This document shows positions 1-12,966 of a DNA stretch of 64,000 nt, in pieces. Every line of letters begins with the position of its first letter. Within the stretch, counting starts at the first letter, position 1. The DNA is taken from NCBI GenBank assembly GCA_009667805.1, contig CM019069.1, forward strand, positions 60,815,422 to 60,879,421, read 5' to 3'. The notes below the pieces were generated by a model. That model made no database searches and had not been told where the DNA came from. It saw only the letters and a program-made list of their open reading frames with translations. Made by a program: the position numbers and the translations under genes. Origin of the DNA: Leptobrachium leishanense (lineage: Eukaryota; Chordata; Amphibia; Anura; Megophryidae).

Positions 1-624
1 AAGAAAAAAAAACACTGGTTTCTGACAATGTTTTTTTTTTTTGAAAATCACTTGGTAGTGAAGGGGTTAGTGGCGATCTTTTACAAATAAGTACCCAGAA
101 AAACTATTGGAACCACAATGGCAGTGGTGCCTTTCTCAATCTATGCCTCTCGACTTGGAGTGGGGCTGCCAGTATGTTGCATTCAGTAATAATACAGAAA
201 GTTACCAGGTTCATTATTTTAAACAATCATTACAAACTGTTTTGGTTTTTTTCTAGAAGCATTATCATTGTTTATTGTTGGCTCTGCTCGTTTATAACTG
301 CAAATCTATATTCTCCTTATTTGCCACAACCAGCAGTGATTAGAAAAGTAGATGTGGCTCACTGTGACCTGATCTATGTCGTACATCAAGATAAACACTC
401 CATATATGAATACATTAAATATTATAGCGGAATACACTGTGCGGTGAGAGCTGTTTGCTAAGCAAAGGTTCTGTTTACTTTTACCTGTCACCATCTAAAG
501 ATAAATGGGAAATTGTACCCGTGAGAACTGTGCGGCCACAATATGGAGACAGTCAAGCAGAAATTCACCTTAAAAATGTTAAACTTTTCAAATGTTTATA
601 GAGATGCCTTACTGTTGACTCATG
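1..624. other. No recognised feature
   Basis: No gene, repeat end or splice-flanked frame was recognised. Short open frames of 60-95 codons occur on both strands, but they have no domain and look like chance. The stretch ends at the ATG target duplication of the next element. Confidence 0.5.
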
Positions 625-1525
625 CAGGGTTATTCAAAGAGAATCGAAAAGTCACTGCACGTTTGGTGACTTTTTGTTCTCTTCAATTCGGTGCAAATCG
701 GCTTTCCCATTTCGGCCACCCTGCGGTGTATTCAGCAAGCACCACAGGGCTGTCGAAGTGCAGGGAAAAGCTGCCGAACACTTGGCGAAAACCCGGCGAA
801 TGCACGCCGAAAACCCGTATAAACATCTGGATTAACCCGTCGAAGACCCCGGAAAAACCCGAGCAGGAGCCGATCACACGCAGCGAAGCCTTCGGAAAAA
901 GCCGACACCGCAGAAGAAGTCAGTGAATAAATTAGGAAAACAGTTTGCTTGAATGATTGAAAAGTGAAACGCTGTTTGCAAAGAAACTACTGAGCGAAAA
1001 TGTCTGACATTTACATATGAGTTCCAAGGAATGGTAATAAAAAGGGCTGTTACAGAAAAATAAGTAAAGTTAAAAAAAAAAATCGGACTTTTTAAAAAAA
1101 AAATTAAATCCAGAAAAATGCGTAAAATATCCTAAAAAATCTGTAAATAAAGAGACTCTTTACTGCAGAATTTTATAATGAACGGTTTATTAGATATTTT
1201 ATTAAAACGGGAATATTTTTAACATTGAAGCCTATGGGATTCTCCTGAATAAACCTGCCGAATTAAACCACCGTATGGCAGGGCATTAGGGGAACCTTTC
1301 ACTGCTGGTTTGTGTTCTCTGAATAGCCGAAGCAGTGCTTTTTCATGGGGTTTTCACGGCCCTCGAACAGGCACCGAACAGGCACCGTATGTGCAGGCAA
1401 TTCGCCAGGATTTGGCGTATTGCCTGCTCTCTGGATAGCCGAATGCCCAAGAAAGGTAACCGAACACTGATTTTCAGCATTCGGTTACCTTTCTCCAGCC
1501 ATTCGGATCTCTTTGAATAACCCTG
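625..1525. mobile_element. CAGGGTTATTC element, long form, copy 1
   Basis: Non-autonomous DNA transposon of about 0.9 kb. It begins CAGGGTTATTCAAAGAG and ends with the inverse, CTCTTTGAATAACCCTG. It is flanked by a 3-bp duplication ATG (622-624 and 1526-1528). Next to each terminus sits a different hairpin: a GAAAAGTCAC type at the left end and a GAAAGGTAACCGAAC type at the right end. The interior is AT-rich with poly-A and poly-T runs and carries no transposase. Six further long copies occur in the window. The superfamily is not assigned: the duplications are 3 bp but are not limited to TWA. Confidence 0.85.
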
Positions 1526-1634
1526 ATGGTTTTTGGGATAGGGGATCAAATGAATAGAGGAGATTGTAGTTGGGGAGATCTTTGCGGCAGTAGGGTAGGG
1601 TTCTGTACATGTTTTCAATGCAACGAGAACTTAA

Positions 1635-2500
1635 GGGGTTATTGAAAGCGAGCCGAATTGGCTATCGAATTGCATCGAACGATGAATTTTACCGTATGGT
1701 GCAATTTTGTTGCAAATCGGCTATTCAAAAAGCTAGCATTTCGGCAAGTATTGGAGAATTGCCAGCGACATACGTTGTAATTCTGCTTCAGGGAAATACC
1801 CCATAGAGAAGTAATCGTTAATCTAGTCAGAGGACGGCGAAAGCAGGGAAAAGTTGTCAAAATGTCCTGATTTTCGGTGGTTTTGTTCTACAGGTTTAAT
1901 CAGATGAATCCCATAAATTTCAATGTAAAAAAAAATCCCTGTTTTTATGAATTTTTTTTTCAACCGTTTATTCTTTTCAGTTGCAGCAAAAATTCTCTTT
2001 ATTAATTTATTTTTTAGGCATTTAATGCCGTTTTTTTTTCATTATTATTCTGTAACAGACCTGTTTATTGTTATTCACAGGACCTTATGTATTATTTCCA
2101 TGCATTGGTTTTTGTTTTGTTTTTTTTAACGCCTAGAAAAAATTGTGTTTTGCTGTTTTTTTTTTTTTTTTTACCCCTGTTTGGCGGCTGGTCGGCTTTT
2201 TCGGCGGTCTCTTTGGCAGATTGTCGGCTGCGTTCGGCAGCTTTTTTCCCCTTGGTTTATCAGGTGCGTTCGGCGGGTTTATCGGATGCGTTTGTTTTTT
2301 TCCCTTGGTTTATCGGATATGTTCGGCGGATTTATCGGATGCGTTTGTTTTTTCCCTTGGTTTATCAGATGTGTTCGGTGAGTTTATCAGCAGTGTTCGG
2401 CGGTTCGACCATGAATTCACCACAGGGTCGGTGAATTGAGCGCACCGAAAGAAAGCGCACCGAAATTTCGGTGGAATCTCGATGCTCTTTGAATAACCCC
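1635..2500. mobile_element. Divergent relative of the CAGGGTTATTC element
   Basis: It starts GGGGTTATTGAAAG and ends CTTTGAATAACCCC. The internal landmarks match the long-form family in the same order: a half-hairpin, a segment resembling the family's 'cccataggcttcaatg' sequence, a 'tgtaacag' segment and a closing hairpin. It is strongly diverged and is probably an older subfamily. Flanks are TTAA on the left and TTTA on the right, so no clear duplication remains. Confidence 0.6.
2251..2395 (+). repeat. 52-53 bp tandem repeat
   Basis: About 2.7 copies of a 52-53 bp unit start at 2251, 2304 and 2356. Each has a CTTGGTTTATC segment followed by GTTCGGCG and TTTATCGGATGCG segments. It lies inside the divergent element and explains the overlapping open frames rich in Phe, Leu and Gly there. 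Confidence 0.75.
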
Positions 2501-2940
2501 TTTACTGTTTCGAGGAATTTAGCCTCCCAGCCAGATTTCACTACGTGGTGTTGGTGGATTTTGTTATAATGTTGCTGCTCGTAGCGATGGTCTAGGAGTA
2601 TAAAAGTAGTTATGTATTTGAATGCACAAGAGTGTGTTTGTACTGCATTTGTATGCACATAGATATTGGAAAAAAGAGCAAATCTCCAGTGGCCGAACAC
2701 AAGTAAGAAAAGCAGGGTCCTTTCCGTTAATACGACTTGTTTATCAGGGCCTTCTTCAGTCTTTCTACATTTCCACCGTCAATAAAATATAAACAGCATA
2801 TCAGGAGCAGTAAGCCTGGCATACAAGGGTATTTTATATTGTGCCTCCATGTGTTCTTAACTAACGAACAAAGATCCATTTCTGAGATTAATGGAAGTTA
2901 TGGAAGCCCGCGGAATGGAAGCCCGCGTGGAAGTTTGTGC

Positions 2941-3082
2941 TATTTTAAAAATATTTTGCATATTATTGCTTTGTATTTCTGTAACAACTGTAACATTTTA
3001 ATGTTCTTGAACCCAGGACGTACTTGAAAACGAGAGAAATCTCAATGTATACTTTATAAATAAAATAAATAAATAAATAAGC
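2941..3082 (+). mobile_element. LINE 3' end fragment
   Basis: This matches the 3' untranslated end of the LINE seen in full at 51138-51523 on the other strand. Shared landmarks are TTGTATTTCTGTAAC, then AATGTTCTTGAACCCAGGAC, then ACTTGAAAACGAGAGAAATC, ending in a run of AAAT repeats. It is a 5'-truncated copy with no coding part. Confidence 0.75.
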
Positions 3083-3120
3083 CAAGATGCCTCCGGAGCG
3101 GTTAGACAACCAACAGTAAA

Positions 3121-3482
3121 GCCCTGTTCACACTGTGCGATTTATCGCGTGGGTTTTGACGCGACATCGCAGCAAAATCCGCCGACGTCACACTATGTAG
3201 CTTCTCCAATGCATTTCAATGGAGCTGTTCACATCTTGCCGCGCGACGTCGCATGTTGCGCGACGCCGCATGTCGCGCGTCGCAGAAGCTTGTCGCTGGT
3301 ACATAACCCTTTTTTGCAATTTGCTATCTGCGATTTTGCGATTTGTATTGGTGGTGCTTTGCAAAAATCGCACAAAACAGTGATGTCGCACGACGTTGCG
3401 CGACATTATCGCACCATGTCGCGAATATGAAAATCGCGCGGAAAGTCGCGCGACTTTCAAATCGCACAGTGTGAACGGGGCC
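3121..3482. mobile_element. Harbinger-like MITE, GGCCCCGTTCACAC family
   Basis: The ends are inverted: left GCCCTGTTCACACTGTGCGA, right TCGCACAGTGTGAACGGGGC. The interior is crowded with CGCGACATCGC-type motifs that pair with each other, so the whole element can fold back. A close relative at 47994-48300 has a clean TTA duplication. Here the flanks are worn (TAA on the left, TTT on the right). Confidence 0.75.
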
Positions 3483-3594
3483 TTTAGAGGCGACTGCCGG
3501 TACAGAGTACAGACTAGCAGATATACGGAGCAACGGGAAAGGTGCACTCTTATAAATGAAGATACCTTTACTTATACCATTATACCCACTAATC

Positions 3595-3815
3595 CAGTGA
3601 TTCTCAAAATGGGCAGTACCGCCCCCCCCCTGGGGGGGCAATAGAAAGATGCACAGGGGCATTAAGAAAAAAGGACGGGGTGCGACTGTGTTAGATTAGG
3701 TTCTTGTTTTGAATTTACAGTGTACCTAGTACCAAAAATAAGGTGTATGGGGTCACTAGGGATGTGGTCTTGGAGCCAAAGGGGGCAGCAGCCCCTAAAA
3801 GTTTGGGAACTACTG
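3595..3815. mobile_element. hAT-type MITE with exact 8-bp duplication
   Basis: It starts CAGTGATTCTCAAAATG and ends AAGTTTGGGAACTACTG. The 8-bp duplication CACTAATC is identical on both sides (3587-3594 and 3816-3823). At 221 bp it has no coding capacity. The C-run followed by a G-run near the left end can form a short stem. Confidence 0.85.
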
Positions 3816-3895
3816 CACTAATCTAATGTGTGAGTCTATATATTTTTTTAAGGGCAAAAGGCGTTCAGGTACAAAGCAAGGATTATCCACTATGC

Positions 3896-4076
3896 CAGAG
3901 GTTCCCAACTCTGATCTTCAAGTCCCTCTAACAGGTCAGATTTTAAGGATCACCTTGGGGAAATACAGACTGAATCCTGAATTTGCCTGAGCAGCAAATC
4001 ATATCCCTGTGCTGTGCTTCACATATCTGCAAACCTGACCTGTTAGTGGGCCCAGAGACAGGGTTGTGAAACACTG
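3896..4076. mobile_element. hAT-type MITE, 181 bp
   Basis: It starts CAGAGGTTCCCAACTCTG and ends AGGGTTGTGAAACACTG. The 8-bp duplication is CACTATGC / CACTAAGC, with one mismatch. The interior has inverted AACAGGTCAG / CTGACCTGTT segments and is shared with the copies at 14478-14660 and 19577-19760. Confidence 0.85.
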
Positions 4077-4355
4077 CACTAAGCAGTGTACTATATACTG
4101 TACCAGAGTAAAAAAAGAATAATCCAAATTCAGTTCAAAGTGGCAGATTTTAATAATCAAAAGAAACAATTTTCCTCAAGTGATCGGGAGATGGAAAATG
4201 TGGGATTCGAGGTTTTCAGTTTGCTGTTTAGTGGATAAACCAGTCTTTGTTATTTTGTGAATCTTCCAGTAGGGTGAAATTTTACGGGCTGTAATAGTAG
4301 CTGTGCTCTTTTTTTTTTTCTAATTTTTTGAATATTTCCTACAATTTCCTCTTTA

Positions 4356-4782
4356 GGTTAGGGTCAAACGAACGCATTTTTCGCGTCGTCCGTAAAAAAG
4401 TGCGTCCAAACGCATTGACGTATTTTTTCACGGAATGCGCGAAAACGGTCATACGATGCGCATTTTCGTGCGTGATTTTTTACAGATCGTCAATTAAACA
4501 CTTTTTGCGTCTGGACATTATGTAGGCCGGACATTAGCAGCGTCTGACGCCTCCTAATTACGCACACACACCGCTATGCGAACGCAGCGCACTCTGTACG
4601 TCAGTACTAGCGGTTCTACGTTCTCGAAAAAATGCGTTTGTTTGCCGCTTGCGTTGCGCGACCGGACTTTCGTGCGGCCGTACTTCGTATATTGGCCGTC
4701 ATTGCCCATCATTTGCTGCTACTACGGCCGTGATTAAGTGCGCCTAAACGCACGTTAACAATGCGTTAGTCTGACCCCAGCC
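4356..4782. mobile_element. Harbinger-like MITE, GGCTAGGGTC family, copy 1
   Basis: About 427 bp, with ends GGTTAGGGTCAAACG and CTGACCCCAGCC and an exact TTA duplication (4353-4355, 4783-4785). The interior is unusually rich in CpG and includes the family core GTACGTCAGTACTAGCGG. TTA or TAA duplications point to PIF/Harbinger mobilisation (family knowledge). It has no coding region of its own. Confidence 0.85.
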
Positions 4783-4970
4783 TTAATGATAGTCTTAAAG
4801 GTGCACATGTTACGTTTAGAACAATGGATCACTCAACTCTGCAAATATCATGTATCTAGAGTGATATTCTCTACCTGTGTTAATAATTTTAATTCTGATA
4901 TCACAACTGTCAATCGTTTCAATGATATAGATATGATATTATCCTCAGAACTGGTGAATATCACTTTTTA

Positions 4971-5806
4971 GGCTGGGATCAGACGAACGCAGTGCGAACG
5001 TGCGTGCAGCCGCACTTAGGCTAGGGTCAGACGAAAGCATTTTTCCCCGCGAACGTGAAAAAGTGCGTCCGAACGCATTGACGTATTTTATCACGGAATG
5101 CGCAAAAACTGTCAGACGACGCGCATTGTCGGTCGTGATTTTGTACGGATCGGCAATAAAACTCTTTTTGCGTCTGGACATTATGTAGGCTGGACATTAG
5201 CAGTGTCTGACATCTCCTAATCACGCAAACACGCCGCTATGCCGCAGCTGCGCACTCAGTACGTCAGTACTAGCGGTTCAGCGTTCTCAAAAAAATGCGT
5301 TCAAATTCCACTTGCGTTGGACGGCCGGACTTTTGTGCGGCCGTACATCGTATATTGGCCGTCATTGCCCGTCATCTGCTGCTAGTGCGGCCGTAATTAT
5401 GTGCGCCAGAACGCACGTTAAAAGTGCGCTGGTCTGACCCCAGCCTAAATCATGGCCGTGGTTGCAGCAAATGACGGCCAATATACAAAGTACGGCAGCA
5501 CGACATTTCAGCCACGCAACGCAAGTGGCAAAGGAGCGCAATTTTCGAGAACATAGAACCGCTAGTACTGATGTACAGAGTGCGCTGCGTCGGCATAGCG
5601 CCGTGTGTGCGTGATTAGGAGACGTCAGACGCTGCACATGTCCGGCCAACATCACGTCCATTTGTTTTTAATAGCTCTGTCAAAAATCACGGCCGAAATT
5701 GCGCATCGTATGACCGCTGACGCGTCTTCCATGAAAAAGTGCGTTCAGACGCATCGACGCACTTTCTGATGGTAGACATGAAAAATGCGTTCGTCTGACC
5801 CTAGCC
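4971..5806. mobile_element. Harbinger-like MITE interrupted by a sister copy
   Basis: The outer element starts GGCTGGGATCAGACGAACGC and ends TCTGACCCTAGCC. Its left arm (4971-5018) stops at the CCGCACTTA motif. It resumes at 5446 with AATCATGGCCGTGG, the sequence that follows this motif in intact copies. The sister copy at 5019-5445 sits between them. Confidence 0.8.
5019..5445. mobile_element. Harbinger-like MITE nested in a sister copy
   Basis: A complete copy with ends GGCTAGGGTCAGACG and CTGACCCCAGCC, inserted in the CACTTAATCA site of another member of the same family. The TTA/TAA junction fits the family's TWA target preference. Confidence 0.8.
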
Positions 5807-7049
5807 TGAGAGTTTGCAACGCAAAGGGTTTATTCGCTAGACAGGCAACTGAGGTGAATCAATATGGGAATTGCAAATTCTAGAAAAGGTTAGAAAAGCT
5901 GGAGAAAAAAAGAGCATAGTTTTAAAAAATTTCTAAATTAAGCCACCAAAAAATTCTAAATGTAAAAAATAAATACGAATTATTTAATTCTATTTTCATT
6001 TCTACTCAATTCTCCATTTAGTTAATAAACCCTATTAATGTTTTGGTGGTGCCCGTTCCTTTATGAAGATAGGTGTAGCAGTAATCACACTTTTCTCCCA
6101 GGACAGATAGCACAGTAAACTGATGGCATTTACAGACCCCATGGGGATCCGCGGTTTCTCAATTTGCCGCCATGACAACAGCAGAAACAATCTCTTTTAA
6201 CAATGAGCACCGGAGAGTTTCAAAAAATCTTTGGATGGGGCAGGCTAGCAACAAGTACAGGAAGAACAACAAATGCGGGGCTGTGAGCGCAGGCACGGGA
6301 GCTTTGTTTGAAAGGAAATCTCATCACTTTTAAAGACGAGTATTTAAGAAATCCACCAGGCACCTTACAAATCATTTAATATCAAGGGGAACCTTCACGA
6401 GAACATTTAGTTTTGGCGGAGTTCCAAAACATTTTTCAGAGGAGAATTCCAAACATGCTGCTCTCCTCTGTGAGGTGCTGCGGTTGCGAATGGTGGGTCT
6501 TTTGAGAAGTCACCAGAAAACAACGTATGGTGGACATCTGCCATGAAAAATGACAATTCTCTCGTTGCTCAGTCGCGGCCACGCTCAGGTGGTCAAAACC
6601 TCTCAGGAGAAGATAGTAATTCGTTATGAACCAGAGGTAAGAAGATGTGTCTTTGATTTGTGTGAGGTTATTTAATATAATGTTTTTTGTTTACGTCGTC
6701 GCATCCCTTAATCATCAAGGGTAGTAGCACAGAGGTCATATAATAAATTTTTCATGCTCTATATGCATTGTCACAGTACCGCTTTTAGGTATAATACATG
6801 ATATTAAATAATTATATAACTTTTTCTAAACAATTATTATTTTTTATTATTTTGTGGGTTTGTTTTTTTTTTTTTTTTTAGAATACCATATTATGGTTAA
6901 AAAAAAAGTATTGTTACCACTTATTGATGTTTTGCGATGCAAAAAGGCTCAAGAAAAGCCATTTTAAGGGCAAAAACTTATCTGATTTCCCAATACACCA
7001 TGGCTACTTGAAGCCTGGGTGGAGTGCTGGACCCTCTTTTTTTGCTATG
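5807..7049. other. No recognised feature
   Basis: About 1.2 kb with no recognised repeat end, exon or RNA gene. It contains AT-rich tracts and a poly-T run near 6864. The right end meets the TA target site of the Tc1 element. Confidence 0.45.
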
Positions 7050-7051
7050 TA

Positions 7052-8647
<1,596 letters not shown>

Positions 8648-8877
8648 TATATATTCTGGGAGCTCGGGCATGCTCTGGATTTTGTGAGCGCCCACTTGAA
8701 TGGCTAAATTGGTCTAGTTAGGAGAGCACCTTTACGCGTTACTGTTGTTCTATGCACAAAGGTAAGTTGCCTATAAAATGGAAAATTAATTGAGACAGGC
8801 TCAGGCTGTTCACATATATTTAGAATGAATTAGAAGCAGAACAGCTGTAACAGAGTCTTTGGAACTTTGTCGAGTTA

Positions 8878-9151
8878 GGCCGGGGTCACACGAGCGCACT
8901 AAGTGCGTCCATAGTAACCATCCTCCCATGTCCGTCGTAGAGTTATGACGGCTCGACTGATTGGGCCACACTAGTATCGCACGTTACGACGGGGCGTGCT
9001 GTATTCATCCTTGTCAAAATGCTGCAACAGTTGTTGGGCGGGTCTAGAAAGCGTGATCTTTCGTAGGAGACTCGTGCTTTGTATGACTGAGCGCACTAAT
9101 GTTCTCACAGACTTTCGTTCCACGCACTTGTGCGCTCGTCTGACCCCGGCC
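8878..9151. mobile_element. Divergent Harbinger-like MITE
   Basis: The ends are GGCCGGGGTCACACGAGCGC and GCTCGTCTGACCCCGGCC, with left flank TTA and right flank TAA. At 274 bp it is shorter than the main GGCTAGGGTC family and its interior differs. Its CpG-rich character and terminal pattern still match the family type. Confidence 0.7.
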
Positions 9152-9260
9152 TAAGGGATAAAAGGTCTAAAGCAGGGCTGTCAAACTCTGGCCCCTCAGC
9201 TGGCCTACATTTCCCCAAATTCTTTGAATGTCTTAGATGGCCGATGTCACGGTGGCCCAT

Positions 9261-9440
9261 GTCCGGGGAAATGTTGCACCTGAGCCCCATGTCTGGGGAA
9301 ATGTTGCACCTGAGCCCCATGTCTGGGGAAATGTTGCACCTGAGCCCCATGTCTGGGGAAATGTTGCACCTGAGCCCCATGTCTGGGGAAATGTTGCACC
9401 TTCGCCCCATGTCCGGGGAAATGTTGCGGCCGTCACAGCA
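9261..9440 (+). repeat. 30-bp tandem array in 5' LTR, 6 units
   Basis: Units start at 9261, 9291, 9321, 9351, 9381 and 9411. Each is GTCTGGGGAAATGTTGCACC followed by TGAGCCCCAT. The first and last units carry GTCCGGGG variants. There are no spacers, so this is a minisatellite within U3 and not a CRISPR array. Confidence 0.95.
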
Positions 9441-9568
9441 GCTGATATCCAGAAAGCCTTATTCCAGGGTACTGTGTACTACAGGACAACCAATCGCAGC
9501 ACATGACCAGCTATCCTATAGCAGAGCAGGGCGTCTCCTCTGAGCACCAATAGGTAGTGCTGTGGCTC

Positions 9569-9575
9569 TATTTAA
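9569..9575 (+). promoter_or_regulatory. TATA-like box of the 5' LTR
   Basis: TATTTAA in the context GGCTCTATTTAAAGGG, downstream of the 30-bp array. The same motif is at 13440-13446 in the 3' LTR. Position and sequence fit a U3 core promoter; activity is inferred. Confidence 0.55.
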
Positions 9576-10008
9576 AGGGCTTCATTTCTCTTAGCAAGTT
9601 GCCCTAGCGTGGTTCCTGTTACTCCTAGTGCCTTGTTGTTATTTCTTGATTCCTATTCTGACTGATTTCCTGGTTTATACGATCCCGGCTTGTCTCGACT
9701 TCCCTGTATTCTGGCGCCCTGATTTCTGGCATAGTATAAACGGACCTCTATTTCCTTAACCCCTGCCTATGTGTGTTTTGTTGGTTTGCCCTGCTTAACC
9801 CGGCCATTATTAAGGACCGGCTAGCTAGAGCATTGTGGGTTACTTTATTCCGCAGGTTGTTTTTCTTTGCACTCCACCACATTATTTGTGTTCATCATTC
9901 TCAGTATTACTGACCATAACCCAGCCATTTCTAAGGACCGGTTGGTCAGGGTCTGTTGGCTTACAGTCTGCAAGCGGGGTTACCCGATCCTGACATTACG
10001 CTAGGGCC

Positions 10009-10947
10009 ATGGACCCTGCAGACGTAGGTCAGCAGCTCGCTGCATGTGCCTCTCGTGTCGATGAATTAGACCACCGCATGGATGCCTTTGCTCAGGCTAT
10101 ACAAACTATTCTTGTCCGTACTGCCTATTTGCAGCCTGAACCACAGGTGGCGACCTCTGCCCCGGTCCTGCAATCCCACACACCTGAGGTTGCTTTACCT
10201 GCCTCCCATGTATCCATGACTTCTCCAATTCGTTTTTGGTGGGGAACAGACTGGGTGTCGTGGCTTTTTGACTCAGGTCAGCATTCATTTTGAACTAAAC
10301 CCTAGAATGTATGTTTCAGATCGTGCCCGTGTGGGATTTATGATAAATCATTTGTCTGGTAGAGCCCTAGCATGGGCTAACCATTGTGGGAAAATGATGA
10401 TGCCGTGGTCTATAACTACCACAACTTTGTACGTGCTCTCAGACGCACCTTTGATCCTCCTGGTCGTTCCAAGAGGGCTGGGAGATCCCTGCTCAGAATT
10501 AAGCAAGGTTCCAGGTCTGTTGCAGATTATGCCATAGACTTCAAAACCCTAGTAGCAGAGGTTGACTGGACTAATGATTGCCTTGTATTGCTTTTCCAGG
10601 AGGGCCTTTCTGATACTATCCTAGATGAGATAGCAGCTAAGAATTTGCCTGAGGAGTTAGAGGATTTGATCGATTACGTGATTGATATTGATAACAGAAT
10701 CAGGGATAGAGCTAAATACAGAGAGAGACCCAGAAAAAGCGTTGCTAGGGTTCCTACACGAGGTTCCGTTAGTCCACCATCTCGCACTTCACAGGTCTCT
10801 GATACCGAACCCATGCAATTGGGTCACACTAAATTGACAGAAGAAGAGAAGTCCTATAGGCGTAGAGAGGGTCTTTGCCTATATTGCGGACTTGGGGGGC
10901 ACCAACGCCTTAAGTGCCCATCACGCTCGGAAAACGCTCGCACCTAA
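10009..10947 (+). pseudogene. Gag of the Gypsy element, frameshifted
   Basis: The start ATG at 10009 has a good context (GCCATGG) and lies 13 bases after the LTR. The N-terminal part reads through to about 10235, where an extra T moves the frame. The frame returns near 10388, where one base is missing. The capsid-like part between the two shifts contains the motifs INHLSGRALAWA and, after the second, VRALRRTFDPPG, typical of Gypsy retrotransposon Gag. The C-terminus has a CCHC zinc knuckle, [14 protein letters not shown] (C-x2-C-x4-H-x4-C), expected to bind nucleic acid. Normally Gag forms the particle; this copy cannot encode an intact one. Confidence 0.88.
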
Positions 10948-11039
10948 GTCCTAGGAGGGGACCGGCCTTAGGTGTTCTTACTTTGTGTCCCAAACCGACC
11001 TCACTACGATTACTTCTTCCTGTCTGTCTAACATGGGGT

Positions 11040-12950
11040 TCTGTCAAATTCGATTGTGATGCATTGCTGGATTCAGGGGCTCCCGCTGCCCTTAAAGCCT
11101 TTGAGGATTTAAAAACGGCCTTTGCCTCTGCACCTATTCTAGCACATCCTAATCCTTCTAAACCATTTATAATGGAGGTCGACGCATCAGAATCTGGTAT
11201 AGGGGCAGTACTTTCCCAGAGAGACACCTGGGATGCCCCACTTCACCCTTGTGCCTACTTCTCCCAGAAGTTGTCCGACTCAGAGAGAAACTATGACATT
11301 GGCAACAGAGAACTCTTGGCTATTATAATGGCTTTAAAAGAATGGAGACATCTGTTGGAGGGTTCACAATTCCAGTGATCATTCTAACTGACCACAAGAA
11401 CCTAGCCTACCTGGCAGACGTGAAGCGACTGTCCCCCCGCCAGGCCAGATGGTCGTTGTTCCTAAGTCGCTTCAATTATTTGATCACCTACCGCCCAGGG
11501 TCACGTAATACAAAGGTGGATGCTCTTTCCAGACAGTTTGAGGAAGAGGAACTGCCTCACACCGAACCGGTTTCTCTCATACCCAGTACTCATATAATCG
11601 CCACTGTGTGTACGCAAGTGTCTTCTCAGTTGATCGAGCGCATTCTGTCCTATCAGAATGCCGCCCCTAACTCTCTACCTCCAGAAAGATTGTATGTAGG
11701 AGAGAACGAGAGAAGGGAGTTATTACAAGTTATGCATGCATCAAAGGTTGCAGGTCACCCAGGAGTCAATAAGACCATTTTCGCCGTTTCTCGTCTATAT
11801 TGGTGGCCCACTCTTCGTGTTGATATCCGAGAGTTTATTGCATCCTGTAATGTGTGTGCCCAGAATAAGACCCCTGCTGATCTTCCAGTAGTTCTATTAC
11901 AACCTCTCCCTGTGCCTTCGAGACCATGGACCCATTTATCCATGGACTTTATTGTGGACCTACCCCCATCTGAGGGTAATACCACCATTATCACTGTTAT
12001 TGACCGTTTTTCTAAAATGGCCCATTTTGTTCCACTGAAAAAACTTCCTTCTTCAGAACAGCTAGCCGGTATATTTGCTAAGGAGGTGGTACGGTTACAT
12101 GGGATACTGCAAGAAATAGTCTCAGATCGTGGTACTCAGTTCATTTCCCGATTCTGGAGATCCTTCTGTAAAGAAATGGGTATCAAATTATCCTTTTCTT
12201 CTGCCTACCACCCACAATCTAACGGTGCTGCTGAACGTACCAACCAGTCCTTGGAACAATATTTACGGTTCTTCATCTCCCACCAACAAGATAATTGGAG
12301 TTCCTTATTACCTTGGGCTGAATTGGCTAGGAATAACGTGGTACATGACAGCTCTGGTCATACCCCGTTCTTTGCGACCTATGGGTTCCTTCCTGCTTTA
12401 TTACCTGGCACTCTGTCTGAATCACCCATTCCTGCACTTAACGATCACTTACAACTCCTACATCAGTCCTGGACGCGGATTCAATCCGCTTTGCAAAAAG
12501 CTTCTTTAAGAAGTTTGCAGACCGCCACAGACGACCAGGACCTTCTTATGTCGCTGGTCAAAGGGTATGGCTCTCCACTCGGCATATCAAACTCCGGGTG
12601 CCCTCTCACAAATTGGCACCATGGTTTATCGGTCCGTACAGGGTCCTCCGACGCATTAGTCCTAAATCCTTGAGAATCCCCAACTCCTTCCATACCTCCC
12701 TACTCAAGCCCCTTGTCTGTAACCGGTATACCACTCCCGTGAACAGCCTCCTCCTGTCCAAGTTCAGGGTCAGGAGGAATACGAGGTGCAGGCCCTCATC
12801 GATTCCAGGTGGTCTAGAGGCGGATTGCAATATCTTGTGCATTGGAGGGGGTACGGCCCGGAGGAACGTTCCTGGGTTGCTGCCTCTGATGTTCATGCCC
12901 CGGGGCTGGTCTCCGCCTATCATCGCCGCTACCTTCTCGCCCTCGGCCCG
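11040..12950 (+). pseudogene. Pol of the Gypsy element, deleted: protease stub, RNase H, integrase, chromodomain
   Basis: The protease active-site motif ALLDSGA (Asp-Ser-Gly at 11070-11078) runs directly into RNase H sequence, so the rest of the protease and the polymerase core are deleted. RNase H has the motifs MEVDAS, NRELLAI and LTDHKNLAYL; a one-base loss near 11370 breaks its frame. Integrase follows, with an HHCC zinc-binding region (about 11735-11860) and catalytic residues at 11945 (Asp), 12125 (Asp) and 12233 (Glu), giving D-60-D-35-E spacing. A shift near 12505 moves the C-terminal domain into another frame. A chromodomain (about 12774-12940, motif [15 protein letters not shown]) follows in a third frame. 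Chromodomains tether such integrases to chromatin (family knowledge). Confidence 0.9.
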
Positions 12951-12953
12951 CCG

Positions 12954-12966
12954 TCAGGGGGGGTGC
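12954..12966 (+). promoter_or_regulatory. Polypurine tract of the Gypsy element
   Basis: The G-run CAGGGGGGG followed by TGC lies directly before the 3' LTR, where the primer for plus-strand DNA is expected. Confidence 0.6.

Larger units (their letters stand above)
9245..9995 (+). repeat. 5' LTR of the Gypsy element
   Basis: It starts TGTCACGGTGG and ends ACCCGATCCTGACA, 751 bp. It contains a six-unit 30-bp array and a TATA-like box. The bases just after it (TTACGCTAGGGCCATGG) should hold the primer binding site, but I could not assign a tRNA. Confidence 0.92.
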
